Origin: Nocardia pseudovaccinii NBRC 100343
GTDB lineage: Bacteria > Actinomycetota > Actinomycetes > Mycobacteriales > Mycobacteriaceae
Length of the DNA: 61,301 nucleotides
Reading direction: 5' to 3'
Assembly (NCBI RefSeq): GCF_001613225.1
Contig: NZ_BDBY01000053.1
Location: forward strand, 1-61,301
Below the pieces are notes generated by a model that was not told the origin of the DNA, searched no databases, and was given only the letters and a program-made list of their open reading frames with translations. The translations under genes and the position numbers were made by a program. Numbering within the stretch: the stretch's first letter is position 1; each line of letters opens with the position of its first letter. Shown piece after piece: positions 36,226-44,230 of the stretch.

Positions 36226-37512
36226 TCAGGGGGCGATGCGATCCAGGATCAAGGGGGCTTGCTGCGGGGGCGCGGTTCCGATGGTGAAGGAGTTTTCGAG
36301 GGCGGCGAAGGCCCCGGGGAAGGCTTGCGGGGTGTCGGTGTGCAGGGTCAGCAGGGGTTGGCCTGTGGTTACGGAATCGCCTGGCTTGGTGTGCATTTCG
36401 ATGCCCGCGCCGAATTGGACGGGGTCGCCCTGGCGGGCTCGCCCCGCGCCGAGTCGCCAGGTGGCAATGCCGACGGCCATCGCATCGAGGCGGGTGAGCA
36501 CACCGTCTCGTTCGGCCCGAACGATTTCGGTGTGCTTCGCGCGCGGCAGGGGCGCGTCCGGATCGCCGCCTTGGGCCTGAACCATGGCGCGCCAATGGTC
36601 CATCGCGCGACCGTCGGCGAGGGCGTCGGCCGGGTCGATATCGAGTCCGGCCTGGGCGACCATCTCGCGGGCGAGGGTGAGCGTCAACTCGACGATGTCG
36701 GCGGGGCCACCGCCCGCGAGCACCTCCACCGATTCGGCGACCTCGAGCGCATTGCCCGCGGTGCGTCCGAGCGGAGTGTCCATCGCGGTCAGCAATGCCA
36801 CCGTCCGCACCCCGGCATCGGTGCCGAGTTCGACCATGGCCGTTGCCAATTCACGCGCGCCGTCCAGGGTTTTCAGGAAGGCTCCGGAGCCGACCTTCAC
36901 ATCGAGTACGAGCGCGGCGGTCCCTTCGGCGATCTTCTTGCTCATGATCGAGCTGGCGATCAGCGGGATGGATTCAACGGTCCCGGTGACATCGCGCAAC
37001 GCGTACAGCCGCTTATCGGCGGGGGCGAGGTCGGCACCCGCCGCGCACACCACCGCGCCGATGCCGGGATCGGACAGGATCTCCCGCATCCGCGCTACCG
37101 GCACATCGGCCCGCCATCCCGGGATCGCCTCCAGCTTGTCCAGCGTCCCGCCGGTATGCCCCAACCCGCGCCCGGAAAGCTGCGGCACAGCGGCCCCACA
37201 CGCCGCGACCAACGGAGCCAGCGGCAACGTGATCTTGTCCCCCACCCCGCCGGTCGAATGCTTGTCCACCGTCGGCCGCGGCAGATCGGTGAAGTCCATC
37301 CGACGGCCCGACGCGATCATGGCATTCGTCCACCGCGCGGTCTCCCGACGCGTCATCCCCCGCCACACGATGGCCATCGCCAACGCCGCCATCTGCTCGT
37401 CGGCCACCGTCCCCTTGGTGAATCCATCCACCACCCAATCGATCTGCGCATCCGACAGCTCCCCGCCGTCCCGCTTGGCCGTAATGATCGAAACCGCGTC
37501 CACTGCCGTCAC
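36226..37512 (-). CDS. deoA: Thymidine phosphorylase
   Basis: A 428-residue pyrimidine nucleoside phosphorylase. It shows the signature SGRGLGHTGGTLDKLE, the phosphate/substrate loop KHSTGGVGDK and, further on, VGSGAFLKT. It splits thymidine with phosphate to thymine and deoxyribose 1-phosphate. GTG 37512 (MTAVDAVSIITAKRDGG) fits the length of mycobacterial DeoA (about 427); frames further upstream lack homology. In mycobacteria deoA follows cdd directly; here the two are about 890 bp apart with three small genes on the opposite strand between them. Confidence 0.95.
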   Translation of the reverse strand: MTAVDAVSIITAKRDGGELSDAQIDWVVDGFTKGTVADEQMAALAMAIVWRGMTRRETARWTNAMIASGRRMDFTDLPRPTVDKHSTGGVGDKITLPLAPLVAACGAAVPQLSGRGLGHTGGTLDKLEAIPGWRADVPVARMREILSDPGIGAVVCAAGADLAPADKRLYALRDVTGTVESIPLIASSIMSKKIAEGTAALVLDVKVGSGAFLKTLDGARELATAMVELGTDAGVRTVALLTAMDTPLGRTAGNALEVAESVEVLAGGGPADIVELTLTLAREMVAQAGLDIDPADALADGRAMDHWRAMVQAQGGDPDAPLPRAKHTEIVRAERDGVLTRLDAMAVGIATWRLGAGRARQGDPVQFGAGIEMHTKPGDSVTTGQPLLTLHTDTPQAFPGAFAALENSFTIGTAPPQQAPLILDRIAP

Positions 37513-37607
37513 ACCGGCAAGTCTGGCACGGGACACGCTCGGCCCCTGGAACTTGTCGGTGCCCTCCGATAGCCTCAGCGCACCGTCGAGTCGACATTGG
37601 GGGAGCA

Positions 37608-37847
37608 ATGACGCACGCACACCTGGACCGCCGCGTGACGGACCTCGAGGCCCGAATCCGCTAGGCCGAGGACGGCTTCGGCGAATCCCAGCTGAAGCTC
37701 ACGCGACGATTCACCGCAATCGAAATCGTCCTGAAACGAAGCTTCTGCCGCATCCTCGAACGCCTCGGCGTCCCCACCGACGAAATCTCGCAGATCACGG
37801 TGACGACCGAAGCCGAGATCGACGCCGTCCTCGAAGAAGGGTGCTGA
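37608..37847 (+). pseudogene. Small paralogue 1, interrupted by an in-frame TAG at codon 19
   Basis: An 80-codon frame starting MTHAHLDRRVTDLEARIR, interrupted by TAG (37662-37664) and then continuing in the same frame (AEDGFGESQLKLTRRF ... TEAEIDAVLEEGC). It aligns one-to-one with paralogue 2, whose residue at the stop position is an ordinary amino acid, so this is a nonsense mutation (or, less likely, suppressed). The start lies at the 5' end of deoA on the opposite strand. Family unknown; heptad-like LDRRVTDLEAR hints at a short coiled coil. Confidence 0.7.
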
Positions 37848-37856
37848 GGGGCGACC

Positions 37857-38126
37857 ATGACATCCGCACATGTGGATCGCCGAATGACGAAGCTCGAAGC
37901 ACGAGTCACCGACATCGAGGAAGGCTACGGCGAATCCCAGCTCGGACTGACGAGACGAGTCACGGGACTCGAGATCTGGGCCAGACGTGTCACCGCACAC
38001 GCAAACGGCGTGGGGCAGAACGTGAAGCTCATCGCCGAACAACTCGGGATCAGTCCGGCCGACACACCAGCGATCAGCATGCCTACCGACGACGAGGTCG
38101 ACGCCGTCCCCGAACAAGGCTGCTGA
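37857..38126 (+). CDS. Small paralogue 2, intact, unknown function
   Basis: An 89-residue protein with an N-terminal predicted coiled coil (VDRRMTKLEARVTDIEEGYG), a basic middle (LTRRVTGLEIWARRVTAHA), then PTDDEVDAV and a terminal EQGC. It starts 9 nt after paralogue 1 ends, with GAGGGG upstream. No signal peptide, membrane helix or known family is seen. It is the best preserved of three tandem copies. Confidence 0.65.
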   Translation: MTSAHVDRRMTKLEARVTDIEEGYGESQLGLTRRVTGLEIWARRVTAHANGVGQNVKLIAEQLGISPADTPAISMPTDDEVDAVPEQGC

Positions 38127-38134
38127 GGGTGACC

Positions 38135-38518
38135 ATGACATCCGCACACATCGACTGCCGCTTGGCACCGCTCGAATCTCGGGTCGCCGATATCGAAGAC
38201 AGCCACGGCGACACGCTCTACGGTCTGTCCAGAGACGTTCGGGGGTTGAAGATCTTCACACGTCGGCTCGCGGCGCAGACGAGCACAATCGGAGCGGGCA
38301 TCGCACTGATGACGGCGCGGATGGGGCTACCACCGATTCAGCTCATCGACGTCGAGATGCCGACGGAAGCCGAAATCGACGCATTGTTCGAAGGACGAGC
38401 GACCTACGTCTGCCCGGCGTCCAGATCATCGGGTCCGAAGGCGTCGGGGAGCAGGGTTCGAAGCGGCACGGGTCCGGTCTTGTGGTCCACCAGAAGATCG
38501 GCGCCGCCGTGTTCGTAG
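38135..38518 (+). CDS. Small paralogue 3, with a C-terminal extension running antisense into cdd
   Basis: A 127-codon frame from ATG 38135 (MTSAHIDCRLAPLESRVADIED). About the first 88 residues align with paralogues 1 and 2 (TEAEIDALFEG at the end), but no stop occurs at the usual position, and about 38 further residues are read antisense through the last 115 bp of cdd. The tail is compositionally non-protein-like, so the natural C-terminus was probably lost and the gene may be decaying. Confidence 0.5.
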   Translation: MTSAHIDCRLAPLESRVADIEDSHGDTLYGLSRDVRGLKIFTRRLAAQTSTIGAGIALMTARMGLPPIQLIDVEMPTEAEIDALFEGRATYVCPASRSSGPKASGSRVRSGTGPVLWSTRRSAPPCS

Positions 38519-38799
38519 AGCAGCTGTCGGCAACGCCCGCAGGGCATCAGGATTTCGCCCCGGGAATCGGTGACCGACAGGGCGAGCAACCGGCCACCAC
38601 CGCCCGCGAACAGGTTCCCGATCAATACGCATTCGGCGCACAGGCCTAATCCATAGGAAACATTCTCCACATTGCACCCGACGACCACTCGGCCGTCGAC
38701 CAGCCCGGCCGCCCCGACCGGGAATCGAGAATACGGCGCGTAGGCGCGCTGCATGACCTCATATGCGCTGGTCCGTAATAGTTTCCAGTCGATATCCAC
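38404..38799 (-). CDS. cdd: Cytidine deaminase
   Basis: A 131-residue zinc deaminase making (deoxy)uridine from (deoxy)cytidine. Zinc/catalytic motifs are NVENVSYGLGLCAEC (Cys plus Glu) and PCGRCRQ. GTG 38799 (giving MDIDWKLLRTSAYE) has GGAAGG upstream; this length equals the mycobacterial enzyme (about 133), while longer frames have unrelated N-termini. The 5' half is also present as a degraded copy at 41008-41100. Confidence 0.94.
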   Translation of the reverse strand: MDIDWKLLRTSAYEVMQRAYAPYSRFPVGAAGLVDGRVVVGCNVENVSYGLGLCAECVLIGNLFAGGGGRLLALSVTDSRGEILMPCGRCRQLLYEHGGADLLVDHKTGPVPLRTLLPDAFGPDDLDAGQT

Positions 38800-38992
38800 G
38801 TGTTCGCTACCTTCCGTGGTCGAGGGTCGGTTTCGGTATGGCGGGCGGCTCGGCTGGTCGAATTCTCCCGTCCCGGCGCGTTGTCGCCCGGCTCGGCCCA
38901 CGCCTGATCGTGGACCTGGTCAGATCCCGGTGCGCGGCAACAGATTTCGGATATCATCGAATTACCTTCGGCCCCTTCGGAAGGTGGAGTCG

Positions 38993-39496
38993 ATGTCCGG
39001 TCCGATCAGCGACGGCCTGTGGAATTCGCACGTCACGCCGGAAAGCTATGCGGGCCGGTACCAGGACGCGGTGCTCGAACAGTACAAGCTGTATGTCGAG
39101 ATGGCCGACCGGATCAGCGCCCGCCGCAGCCTGACCAACAGCTTCTTCCTCACCCTCAACACCAGCGCCTTCACGATCATCGGCGTAATGCTGCAACTCC
39201 ATCCGAGCCGCGCGGTGTGGACGCTGGTGTGCCCGACGGTCGCGCTGGTCGTGCAGTGCGGAGCCTGGTACTACCTGCTGCGTTCTTACCGTCAGCTCAA
39301 TGCGGCCAAATATCAGGTCGTCGGCGCACTGGAGGAGCGATTGCCCGCGTCACCGTATTGGCGTGCGGAGTGGACCGCACTCGGTCAGGGCCGGAACCGG
39401 CGTCTCTACCGGCCGCTCACCCACCTCGAGCAGTGGGTGCCGGTGATATTCGCGCTCACCTACGTGATCACCTATGTGGTCGCCGTCCTGAAGTGA
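38993..39496 (+). CDS. RipA-family-like octameric membrane protein
   Basis: A 167-residue membrane protein. The N-terminus carries YQDAVLEQYKLYVEMADRIS and ARRSLTNSFFLTLN, a stretch I recall from proteins annotated as the RipA family of octameric membrane proteins. There are three hydrophobic segments (about 50-69, 74-98, 147-166) with LEERLPASPYWRAEW in the loop. ATG 38993 has GGAAGGTGGAG upstream. It is divergent from cdd and 7 bp before the next gene, so the two form a module. Homologues often sit in variable regions; a defence or stress role is speculation. Confidence 0.7.
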   Translation: MSGPISDGLWNSHVTPESYAGRYQDAVLEQYKLYVEMADRISARRSLTNSFFLTLNTSAFTIIGVMLQLHPSRAVWTLVCPTVALVVQCGAWYYLLRSYRQLNAAKYQVVGALEERLPASPYWRAEWTALGQGRNRRLYRPLTHLEQWVPVIFALTYVITYVVAVLK

Positions 39497-39503
39497 TGTC
39501 GGC

Positions 39504-40934
39504 ATGACCGCGCAGGATCTTCGACAACGTGTGCGCGCGACGGAATCCAAGGCACTGTGGTCCGGGCTCGGCAACACCGCACTTGCGCTGCCGTGGGCCG
39601 CGGCGATCATCGGATTGATCTTCTTCGCACCGGAACCGCTGCACCGCGGTATTCCCGATGTGTCCCTGTCGCAGTGGCATCAGCTCGTGCTGTTTCCAGC
39701 GGTCGCCTGCGGGTTCGGGTTGTGGGAGCGCGGCTACGAAGGGGCGCGCGACTGGCATGCCTGGTACAGCGCACATCGGGTGCGCCGCAAGGTCGACCGC
39801 CATCCCGACCGCGCCGCACTTTTGGTGCCGCCGCTCGAGGCGCATCTGAACGAGTTGCGGGCGATTCGAGGCCACCGCCAGGTGGCGCTCCGGCGGGTGT
39901 GGTGGATCGTGATTCCGATCGGCCTGATCATTGCGGTGCTGGTGTTCGGCGTGCAGACCGAGGACCCCGATGGCACGCTGCGCGATGCTCCGGAGGCCGT
40001 GGTGCCGGTGATCGCCGCACTCGTGGCGATATCGCTCGCCATCATCGCGTTCGCACTACCACGCTGGCGACGCTGGTACGCGGCGTATACCGCCGAAAAG
40101 TGGTCGAATAGCCCGGCATACGCCGCGGCGCTAAGTCACCTCGGTCCCGACCCCCGCTACGTTCGCGCGTCCGAGATTCCTCCGCTGCGAGTGCGGTTCG
40201 TGCAACCGAAGTCGGTCGATTACCGATTGACCGTGGTGTCGGCCGCGCGCAACGTGTTCAAATCGTCGCCGCTGGAGATCGCCTATCTCCGACTGTTCGA
40301 GAACCAGGCCAGAATCCGCAATTTCCTGCACGGCGCGTGGCGCGAATTCGGCTATGTCTACATTCTGCGTAGCTCGGGTTCGGTCAGCCCGGCGGAGGTT
40401 GCCCGAGCGCGGGCCGACAACGCGATACGCACCATGTTCGCCGCATCGCCGCGCACCTTCCGTATCGCGCTCGCCGGATTCGGATCCGAGCCGCTGCCGC
40501 CGGGTAAGCACCGGCTGACCGGGATCACCAATATGCCCGAACGCGTGCACGATCCGGCCGGTAGCTATCCCGTCCGCGCACTGCTGTGCCACGGCAGTTT
40601 CTGGAAGAGCGCGGTCGACCTGCTGTTGGCCAGAGTCGACTTGGTGGCGGTCGATCTGTCGGGATATGTCCCGGCCAACACCGGAACACAGTTCGAACTG
40701 CAGCGGGTGATCGACCGCTTTCCGATCAATCGCGCGGTGCTGCTCTGCGATGCGGGCAGCGACCGCGCGTTCATCGAGGCTCAGGTGCGCTATCACTGGT
40801 CGCAGATGGCTTCGGGCTCACCCAACGCGGGGGCCACCGAACGCACGATCCTGGTCGCCGTCACGGGCGCGGGGCGTCCTGCGGACCGCGAACTCATGAC
40901 GCGGTTGCTGGAACGACGCCGATGGACGTCATAG
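39504..40934 (+). CDS. Membrane protein with an unrecognised C-terminal alpha/beta domain
   Basis: A 476-residue protein: four hydrophobic segments in the first 190 residues (about 19-42, 58-74, 132-150, 168-187), a cytosolic middle domain, and a C-terminal domain with VRALLCHGSFWKS (about 358), LVAVDLSGYVPAN (about 380), a GTQFEL helix and AVLLCDAGSD. The alternating strand-helix pattern and acidic DLSG / D-x-x-S-D positions recall TIR-like or nucleotide-signalling folds, but I cannot assign it. It is probably expressed with the RipA-like gene. Confidence 0.7.
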   Translation: MTAQDLRQRVRATESKALWSGLGNTALALPWAAAIIGLIFFAPEPLHRGIPDVSLSQWHQLVLFPAVACGFGLWERGYEGARDWHAWYSAHRVRRKVDRHPDRAALLVPPLEAHLNELRAIRGHRQVALRRVWWIVIPIGLIIAVLVFGVQTEDPDGTLRDAPEAVVPVIAALVAISLAIIAFALPRWRRWYAAYTAEKWSNSPAYAAALSHLGPDPRYVRASEIPPLRVRFVQPKSVDYRLTVVSAARNVFKSSPLEIAYLRLFENQARIRNFLHGAWREFGYVYILRSSGSVSPAEVARARADNAIRTMFAASPRTFRIALAGFGSEPLPPGKHRLTGITNMPERVHDPAGSYPVRALLCHGSFWKSAVDLLLARVDLVAVDLSGYVPANTGTQFELQRVIDRFPINRAVLLCDAGSDRAFIEAQVRYHWSQMASGSPNAGATERTILVAVTGAGRPADRELMTRLLERRRWTS

Positions 40935-41455
40935 CGAAATTCAGCTGTCACCGACCGGAATCTGCGATAGTTTTCTGTTACCGATGAGTAGGTTATCGCC
41001 TGTCGAATGAGACATTTTCCACATTGCCGACGCTCACAATTCGGCCCGTCGAGCTGAGAGCCCCGACGCCGACCGGAAATCGCGAGTTCGATACATAGGC
41101 AACACACATAACTCGAATTGCCTTGTCGCGCAAGATCTTTCAGCCGCTATTCGATATCGGCAGGCCGTCCGGAGACCAGCCACGCTTGCCCGCGCAGGGG
41201 CCACGGCGCAACCCTTTACACATCAAGAAAGGTAAACCTAACTCGCTCGACTGTAGCGCAACGCACGGCCTGCCGAATTAGTTCCGCGATTGCGAGGGGA
41301 TTAGAGTCCAGAACAGATCGGTTCAGGTTCCCGGCGGCGGGCCCCGCGCGAGCTATTTGGAGCAGCAAAGCGCAGCCACCTGGGCATTTACATCCACGTC
41401 GCCTGCCTCGGACTTGCAACCGGGTCCATCAACGACGTTGGAGGCACCGCACTCT
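40935..41455. other. 521-bp interval upstream of sdhC
   Basis: It contains the degraded cdd fragment (41008-41100) and the presumed sdhC promoter. AAGGTAAACCTAACT (41229-41243) partially resembles an IdeR/DtxR iron box but matches only about half the consensus. No other gene supported. Confidence 0.5.
41008..41100 (-). pseudogene. Degraded cdd 5' fragment
   Basis: Read on the minus strand this encodes a remnant of cytidine deaminase residues 19-48, including SRFPVG, a central GR and NVENVS in order and spacing, with the intact cdd cysteine of GCNVENVS lost. Homology is also visible at the DNA level (for example ACATTTTCCACATTG against ACATTCTCCACATTG) and stops on both sides. No start codon or second zinc motif remains, so it is a dead fragment. 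Confidence 0.75.
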
Positions 41456-41854
41456 ATGACCACGATAGAAGCTCCGGCACAGCCGAAGCGGAAGACGCTG
41501 TACCGAGGCGACCCCGGAATGTGGTCGTGGGCGCTGCACCGGATCACCGGTGTCACCATCTTCTTCTTCCTCTTCGTGCACGTCTTGGACACCGCACTCG
41601 TTCGGGTCAACCCCGATACCTACGACCACGCCATCGAGATCTACAAGAACCCCATCGTCGCGCTGATGGAGATGGGCCTTGTCGTCTGCGTGCTGTTCCA
41701 CGCGCTCAACGGCGTACGCGTGATCCTGGTCGACTTCTGGGGCAAGGGCCCGAAGTACCAGAAGACGATGCTCTGGGTGATTCTCGCCATCTGGTTCCTG
41801 CTGGTGGTTCCGGCCGTCGGCCGCCAGTTCTTCTACCTGTTCACGGAGCACTGA
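41456..41854 (+). CDS. sdhC: Succinate dehydrogenase cytochrome b556 subunit
   Basis: A 132-residue membrane anchor of complex II. It has three transmembrane helices, HRITGVTIFFFLFVHVLDTA with conserved His/Arg for haem and quinone, VVCVLFHALNGVRVI and a last helix ending FFYLFTEH. It anchors SdhAB and helps pass electrons to menaquinone. ATG 41456 gives MTTIEAPAQPKRK. First gene of the sdhCDAB operon; a coupling mini-ORF follows its stop after 4 nt. Confidence 0.95.
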   Translation: MTTIEAPAQPKRKTLYRGDPGMWSWALHRITGVTIFFFLFVHVLDTALVRVNPDTYDHAIEIYKNPIVALMEMGLVVCVLFHALNGVRVILVDFWGKGPKYQKTMLWVILAIWFLLVVPAVGRQFFYLFTEH

Positions 41855-41858
41855 TCCC

Positions 41859-41942
41859 ATGAGTGAGCGAAGCGAACGAATGATGAACACAGCCGCCACT
41901 GCGGTCATGCCGGAGCCGAGCGTCAGCGAGGCACAGGCATGA
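41859..41942 (+). other. Coupling mini-ORF (27 codons) between sdhC and sdhD, MIRU-like
   Basis: ATG 41859 starts 4 nt after sdhC; the peptide begins MSERSERMMNTAATA and ends SVSEAQA, and its TGA overlaps the sdhD ATG (ATGA). The DNA starts with GTGAGCGAAGCGAACGAAT and ends GCCGGAGCCGAGCG...GGCATGAG, both shared with the element before sdhA. The arrangement is that of mycobacterial MIRU elements, whose small ORFs overlap flanking operon genes. A functional peptide is doubtful; coupling of translation is the likely role. Confidence 0.7.
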
Positions 41943-42370
41943 GCGCACCCGTTCTCGGTAAGTCGTACGACCGGCCCGCGAGCCTGGACCTCCCTCGCTC
42001 GCCACGTGCCCGCTCCAACAACAACTTCGAGAAGTACGCGTGGCTGTTCATGCGCTTCTCCGGCCTGCTGCTGATCGTGCTGGTCCTCGGCCACATGACG
42101 ATCATGCTGCTGCTCGACGGCGGCGTGAAGCGGCTGAACTTCGCCTTCGTGGCCGGCCGCTGGTCCAGCCCGTTCTGGCAGTTCTGGGATCTGAGCATGC
42201 TCTGGCTGGCCCAGCTGCACGGCGGCAACGGCCTGCGCACGGTGATCGCGGACTACTCGCGCAAGGACTCGACCCGGTTCTGGCTGAACACCCTGCTGGC
42301 CATTTCGATGATTCTGATCGTGGGCGTCGGCACCTACGTCATCTTCACCTTCGACCCCAACATCAGTTAG
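41939..42370 (+). CDS. sdhD: Succinate dehydrogenase hydrophobic membrane anchor subunit
   Basis: A 143-residue anchor protein. Three transmembrane helices (about 37-60, 70-90 region around FWDLSMLWLAQLHGGNGLRT, and 118-138), with a conserved histidine in GHMTIMLLLDGG. Together with SdhC it forms the membrane part of complex II. Its ATG overlaps the mini-ORF stop. A second, similar mini-ORF lies between sdhD and sdhA. Confidence 0.94.
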   Translation: MSAPVLGKSYDRPASLDLPRSPRARSNNNFEKYAWLFMRFSGLLLIVLVLGHMTIMLLLDGGVKRLNFAFVAGRWSSPFWQFWDLSMLWLAQLHGGNGLRTVIADYSRKDSTRFWLNTLLAISMILIVGVGTYVIFTFDPNIS

Positions 42371-42386
42371 GAACAGGCGAACTCCC

Positions 42387-42467
42387 ATGCGTGAGCGCAG
42401 CGAACGAATCATCGACACAGCGTGTTTCACACATGCCGGAGCCGAGCGCAGCGAGGTGGAGGCATGA
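42387..42467 (+). other. Coupling mini-ORF (26 codons) between sdhD and sdhA, MIRU-like
   Basis: ATG 42387 gives MRERSERIIDTACFTHAGAE and ends SEVEA; the TGA at 42465-42467 overlaps the sdhA ATG at 42464. Start and end match the sdhC-sdhD element in DNA, but an indel shifts the second half to another frame, and still the stop overlap is retained. This supports selection on coupling rather than on the peptide. Confidence 0.7.
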
Positions 42468-44230
42468 GTGAATCCCGGATTCAGGAGCACCGCTACGACG
42501 TCGTCATCGTCGGTGCCGGTGGCGCCGGTATGCGCGCGGCGATCGAGGCCGGTCCCCGGGCCCGCACCGCCGTTCTGACGAAGCTCTACCCGACCCGCAG
42601 CCACACCGGTGCTGCACAGGGTGGCATGTGCGCCGCGCTGGCCAATGTCGAAGAAGACAACTGGGAATGGCACACCTTCGACACCGTCAAGGGTGGTGAC
42701 TACCTGGTCGACCAGGACGCCGCGGAGATCATGGCCAAGGAGGCCATCGACGCGGTGATGGACCTGGAGAAGATGGGTCTGCCGTTCAACCGCACGCCCG
42801 AGGGCAAGATCGACCAGCGGCGCTTCGGTGGTCACACCCGTGATCACGGCAAGGCCCCGGTCCGCCGCGCGTGCTACGCCGCCGACCGCACCGGCCACAT
42901 GATCCTGCAGACGCTGTACCAGAACTGCGTCAAGCACGACGTGGAGTTCTTCAACGAGTTCTATGTGCTCGACCTGGTCATGTCCGAGTCCGAGCGCGGT
43001 CCGGTCGCGACCGGTGTGGTCGCCTACGAGCTGGCCACCGGCGAACTGCACGTCTTCCACGCGAAGTCGATCATCTTCGCCACCGGCGGTTCCGGCCGGA
43101 TGTACAAGACCACCTCGAACGCGCACACGCTGACCGGTGACGGTATGGCGATCGTGTTCCGCAAGGGTCTGCCGCTGGAGGATATGGAGTTCCACCAGTT
43201 CCACCCGACAGGCCTGGCAGGCCTGGGCATTCTGATCTCGGAGGCCGTCCGCGGTGAGGGCGGCATCCTGCGCAACGCCAGCGGTGAGCGCTTCATGGAG
43301 CGCTACGCCCCCACCATCAAGGACCTCGCGCCGCGTGACATCGTCGCCCGCTCGATGGTGCTCGAGGTGCTCGAGGGCCGCGGCGCCGGACCGAACAAGG
43401 ACTACGTCTACATCGACGTGACCCACCTCGGCGAGGACGTGCTCGAGGAAAAGCTGCCCGACATCACCGAATTCGCGCGCACCTACCTGGGTGTGGACCC
43501 GGTGAAGGAACTGGTGCCGGTCATGCCGACCTGTCACTACGTGATGGGTGGCATCCCGACCCGGATCCGCGGCGAGGTGCTGCGCAACAACACCGATGTG
43601 GTGCCCGGCCTGTACGCCGCCGGTGAGTGCGCGTGCGTCTCGGTGCACGGCTCCAACCGTCTCGGCACCAACTCGCTGCTCGACATCAATGTCTTCGGCC
43701 GCCGCTCCGGCATCGCCGCCGCGGAGTACGCCCAGCGCACCGAATTCGTCGAGATGCCGGAGAACCCGGCGCAGATGGTGCAGGACTGGCTGGCCATGCT
43801 GCTGTCGGATCACGGCAACGAGCGCGTCGCGGATATCCGCACCGAATTGCAGTACACGATGGATATGAACGCCGCGGTGTTCCGCACCGAGGACACCCTC
43901 AAGCAGGCGCTCACCGATATCCACGCGCTCAAGGACCGCTACACCCGAATCACGGTGCAGGACAAGGGCAAGCGCTACAACAGCGACCTGCTCGAGGCCG
44001 TCGAGCTGGGCTTCCTGCTGGAGTTGGCCGAGGTCACCGTGGTGGGCGCGCTCAACCGCAAGGAATCGCGCGGCGGCCACGCCCGCGAGGACTACCCGGA
44101 CCGCGACGACGTGAACTTCATGCGGCACACGATGGCCTACAAGGAGGGCGCGGAGCTCATCTCCGATATCCGCCTCGACTTCAAGCCGGTGGTGCAGACC
44201 CGCTACGAGCCGATGGAGCGTAAGTACTGA
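42464..44230 (+). CDS. sdhA: Succinate dehydrogenase flavoprotein subunit
   Basis: A 588-residue FAD subunit that oxidises succinate to fumarate. The FAD motif is VVIVGAGGAGMRAAIEA; LYPTRSHTGAAQGG contains the covalent-FAD histidine, and FGGHTRDHGKAPVRR, HPTGLAG, RGEGG and GSNRLGTNSLL are hallmark active-site segments. Length is standard. ATG 42464 overlaps the mini-ORF stop; its own TGA overlaps the sdhB start (TGATG). Confidence 0.97.
   Translation: MSESRIQEHRYDVVIVGAGGAGMRAAIEAGPRARTAVLTKLYPTRSHTGAAQGGMCAALANVEEDNWEWHTFDTVKGGDYLVDQDAAEIMAKEAIDAVMDLEKMGLPFNRTPEGKIDQRRFGGHTRDHGKAPVRRACYAADRTGHMILQTLYQNCVKHDVEFFNEFYVLDLVMSESERGPVATGVVAYELATGELHVFHAKSIIFATGGSGRMYKTTSNAHTLTGDGMAIVFRKGLPLEDMEFHQFHPTGLAGLGILISEAVRGEGGILRNASGERFMERYAPTIKDLAPRDIVARSMVLEVLEGRGAGPNKDYVYIDVTHLGEDVLEEKLPDITEFARTYLGVDPVKELVPVMPTCHYVMGGIPTRIRGEVLRNNTDVVPGLYAAGECACVSVHGSNRLGTNSLLDINVFGRRSGIAAAEYAQRTEFVEMPENPAQMVQDWLAMLLSDHGNERVADIRTELQYTMDMNAAVFRTEDTLKQALTDIHALKDRYTRITVQDKGKRYNSDLLEAVELGFLLELAEVTVVGALNRKESRGGHAREDYPDRDDVNFMRHTMAYKEGAELISDIRLDFKPVVQTRYEPMERKY

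Noticed and set aside
41229..41243. IdeR/DtxR-like iron box upstream of sdhC
   Set aside because: Only about 11 of 19 consensus positions match and the second half is poor; not enough for an operator call.
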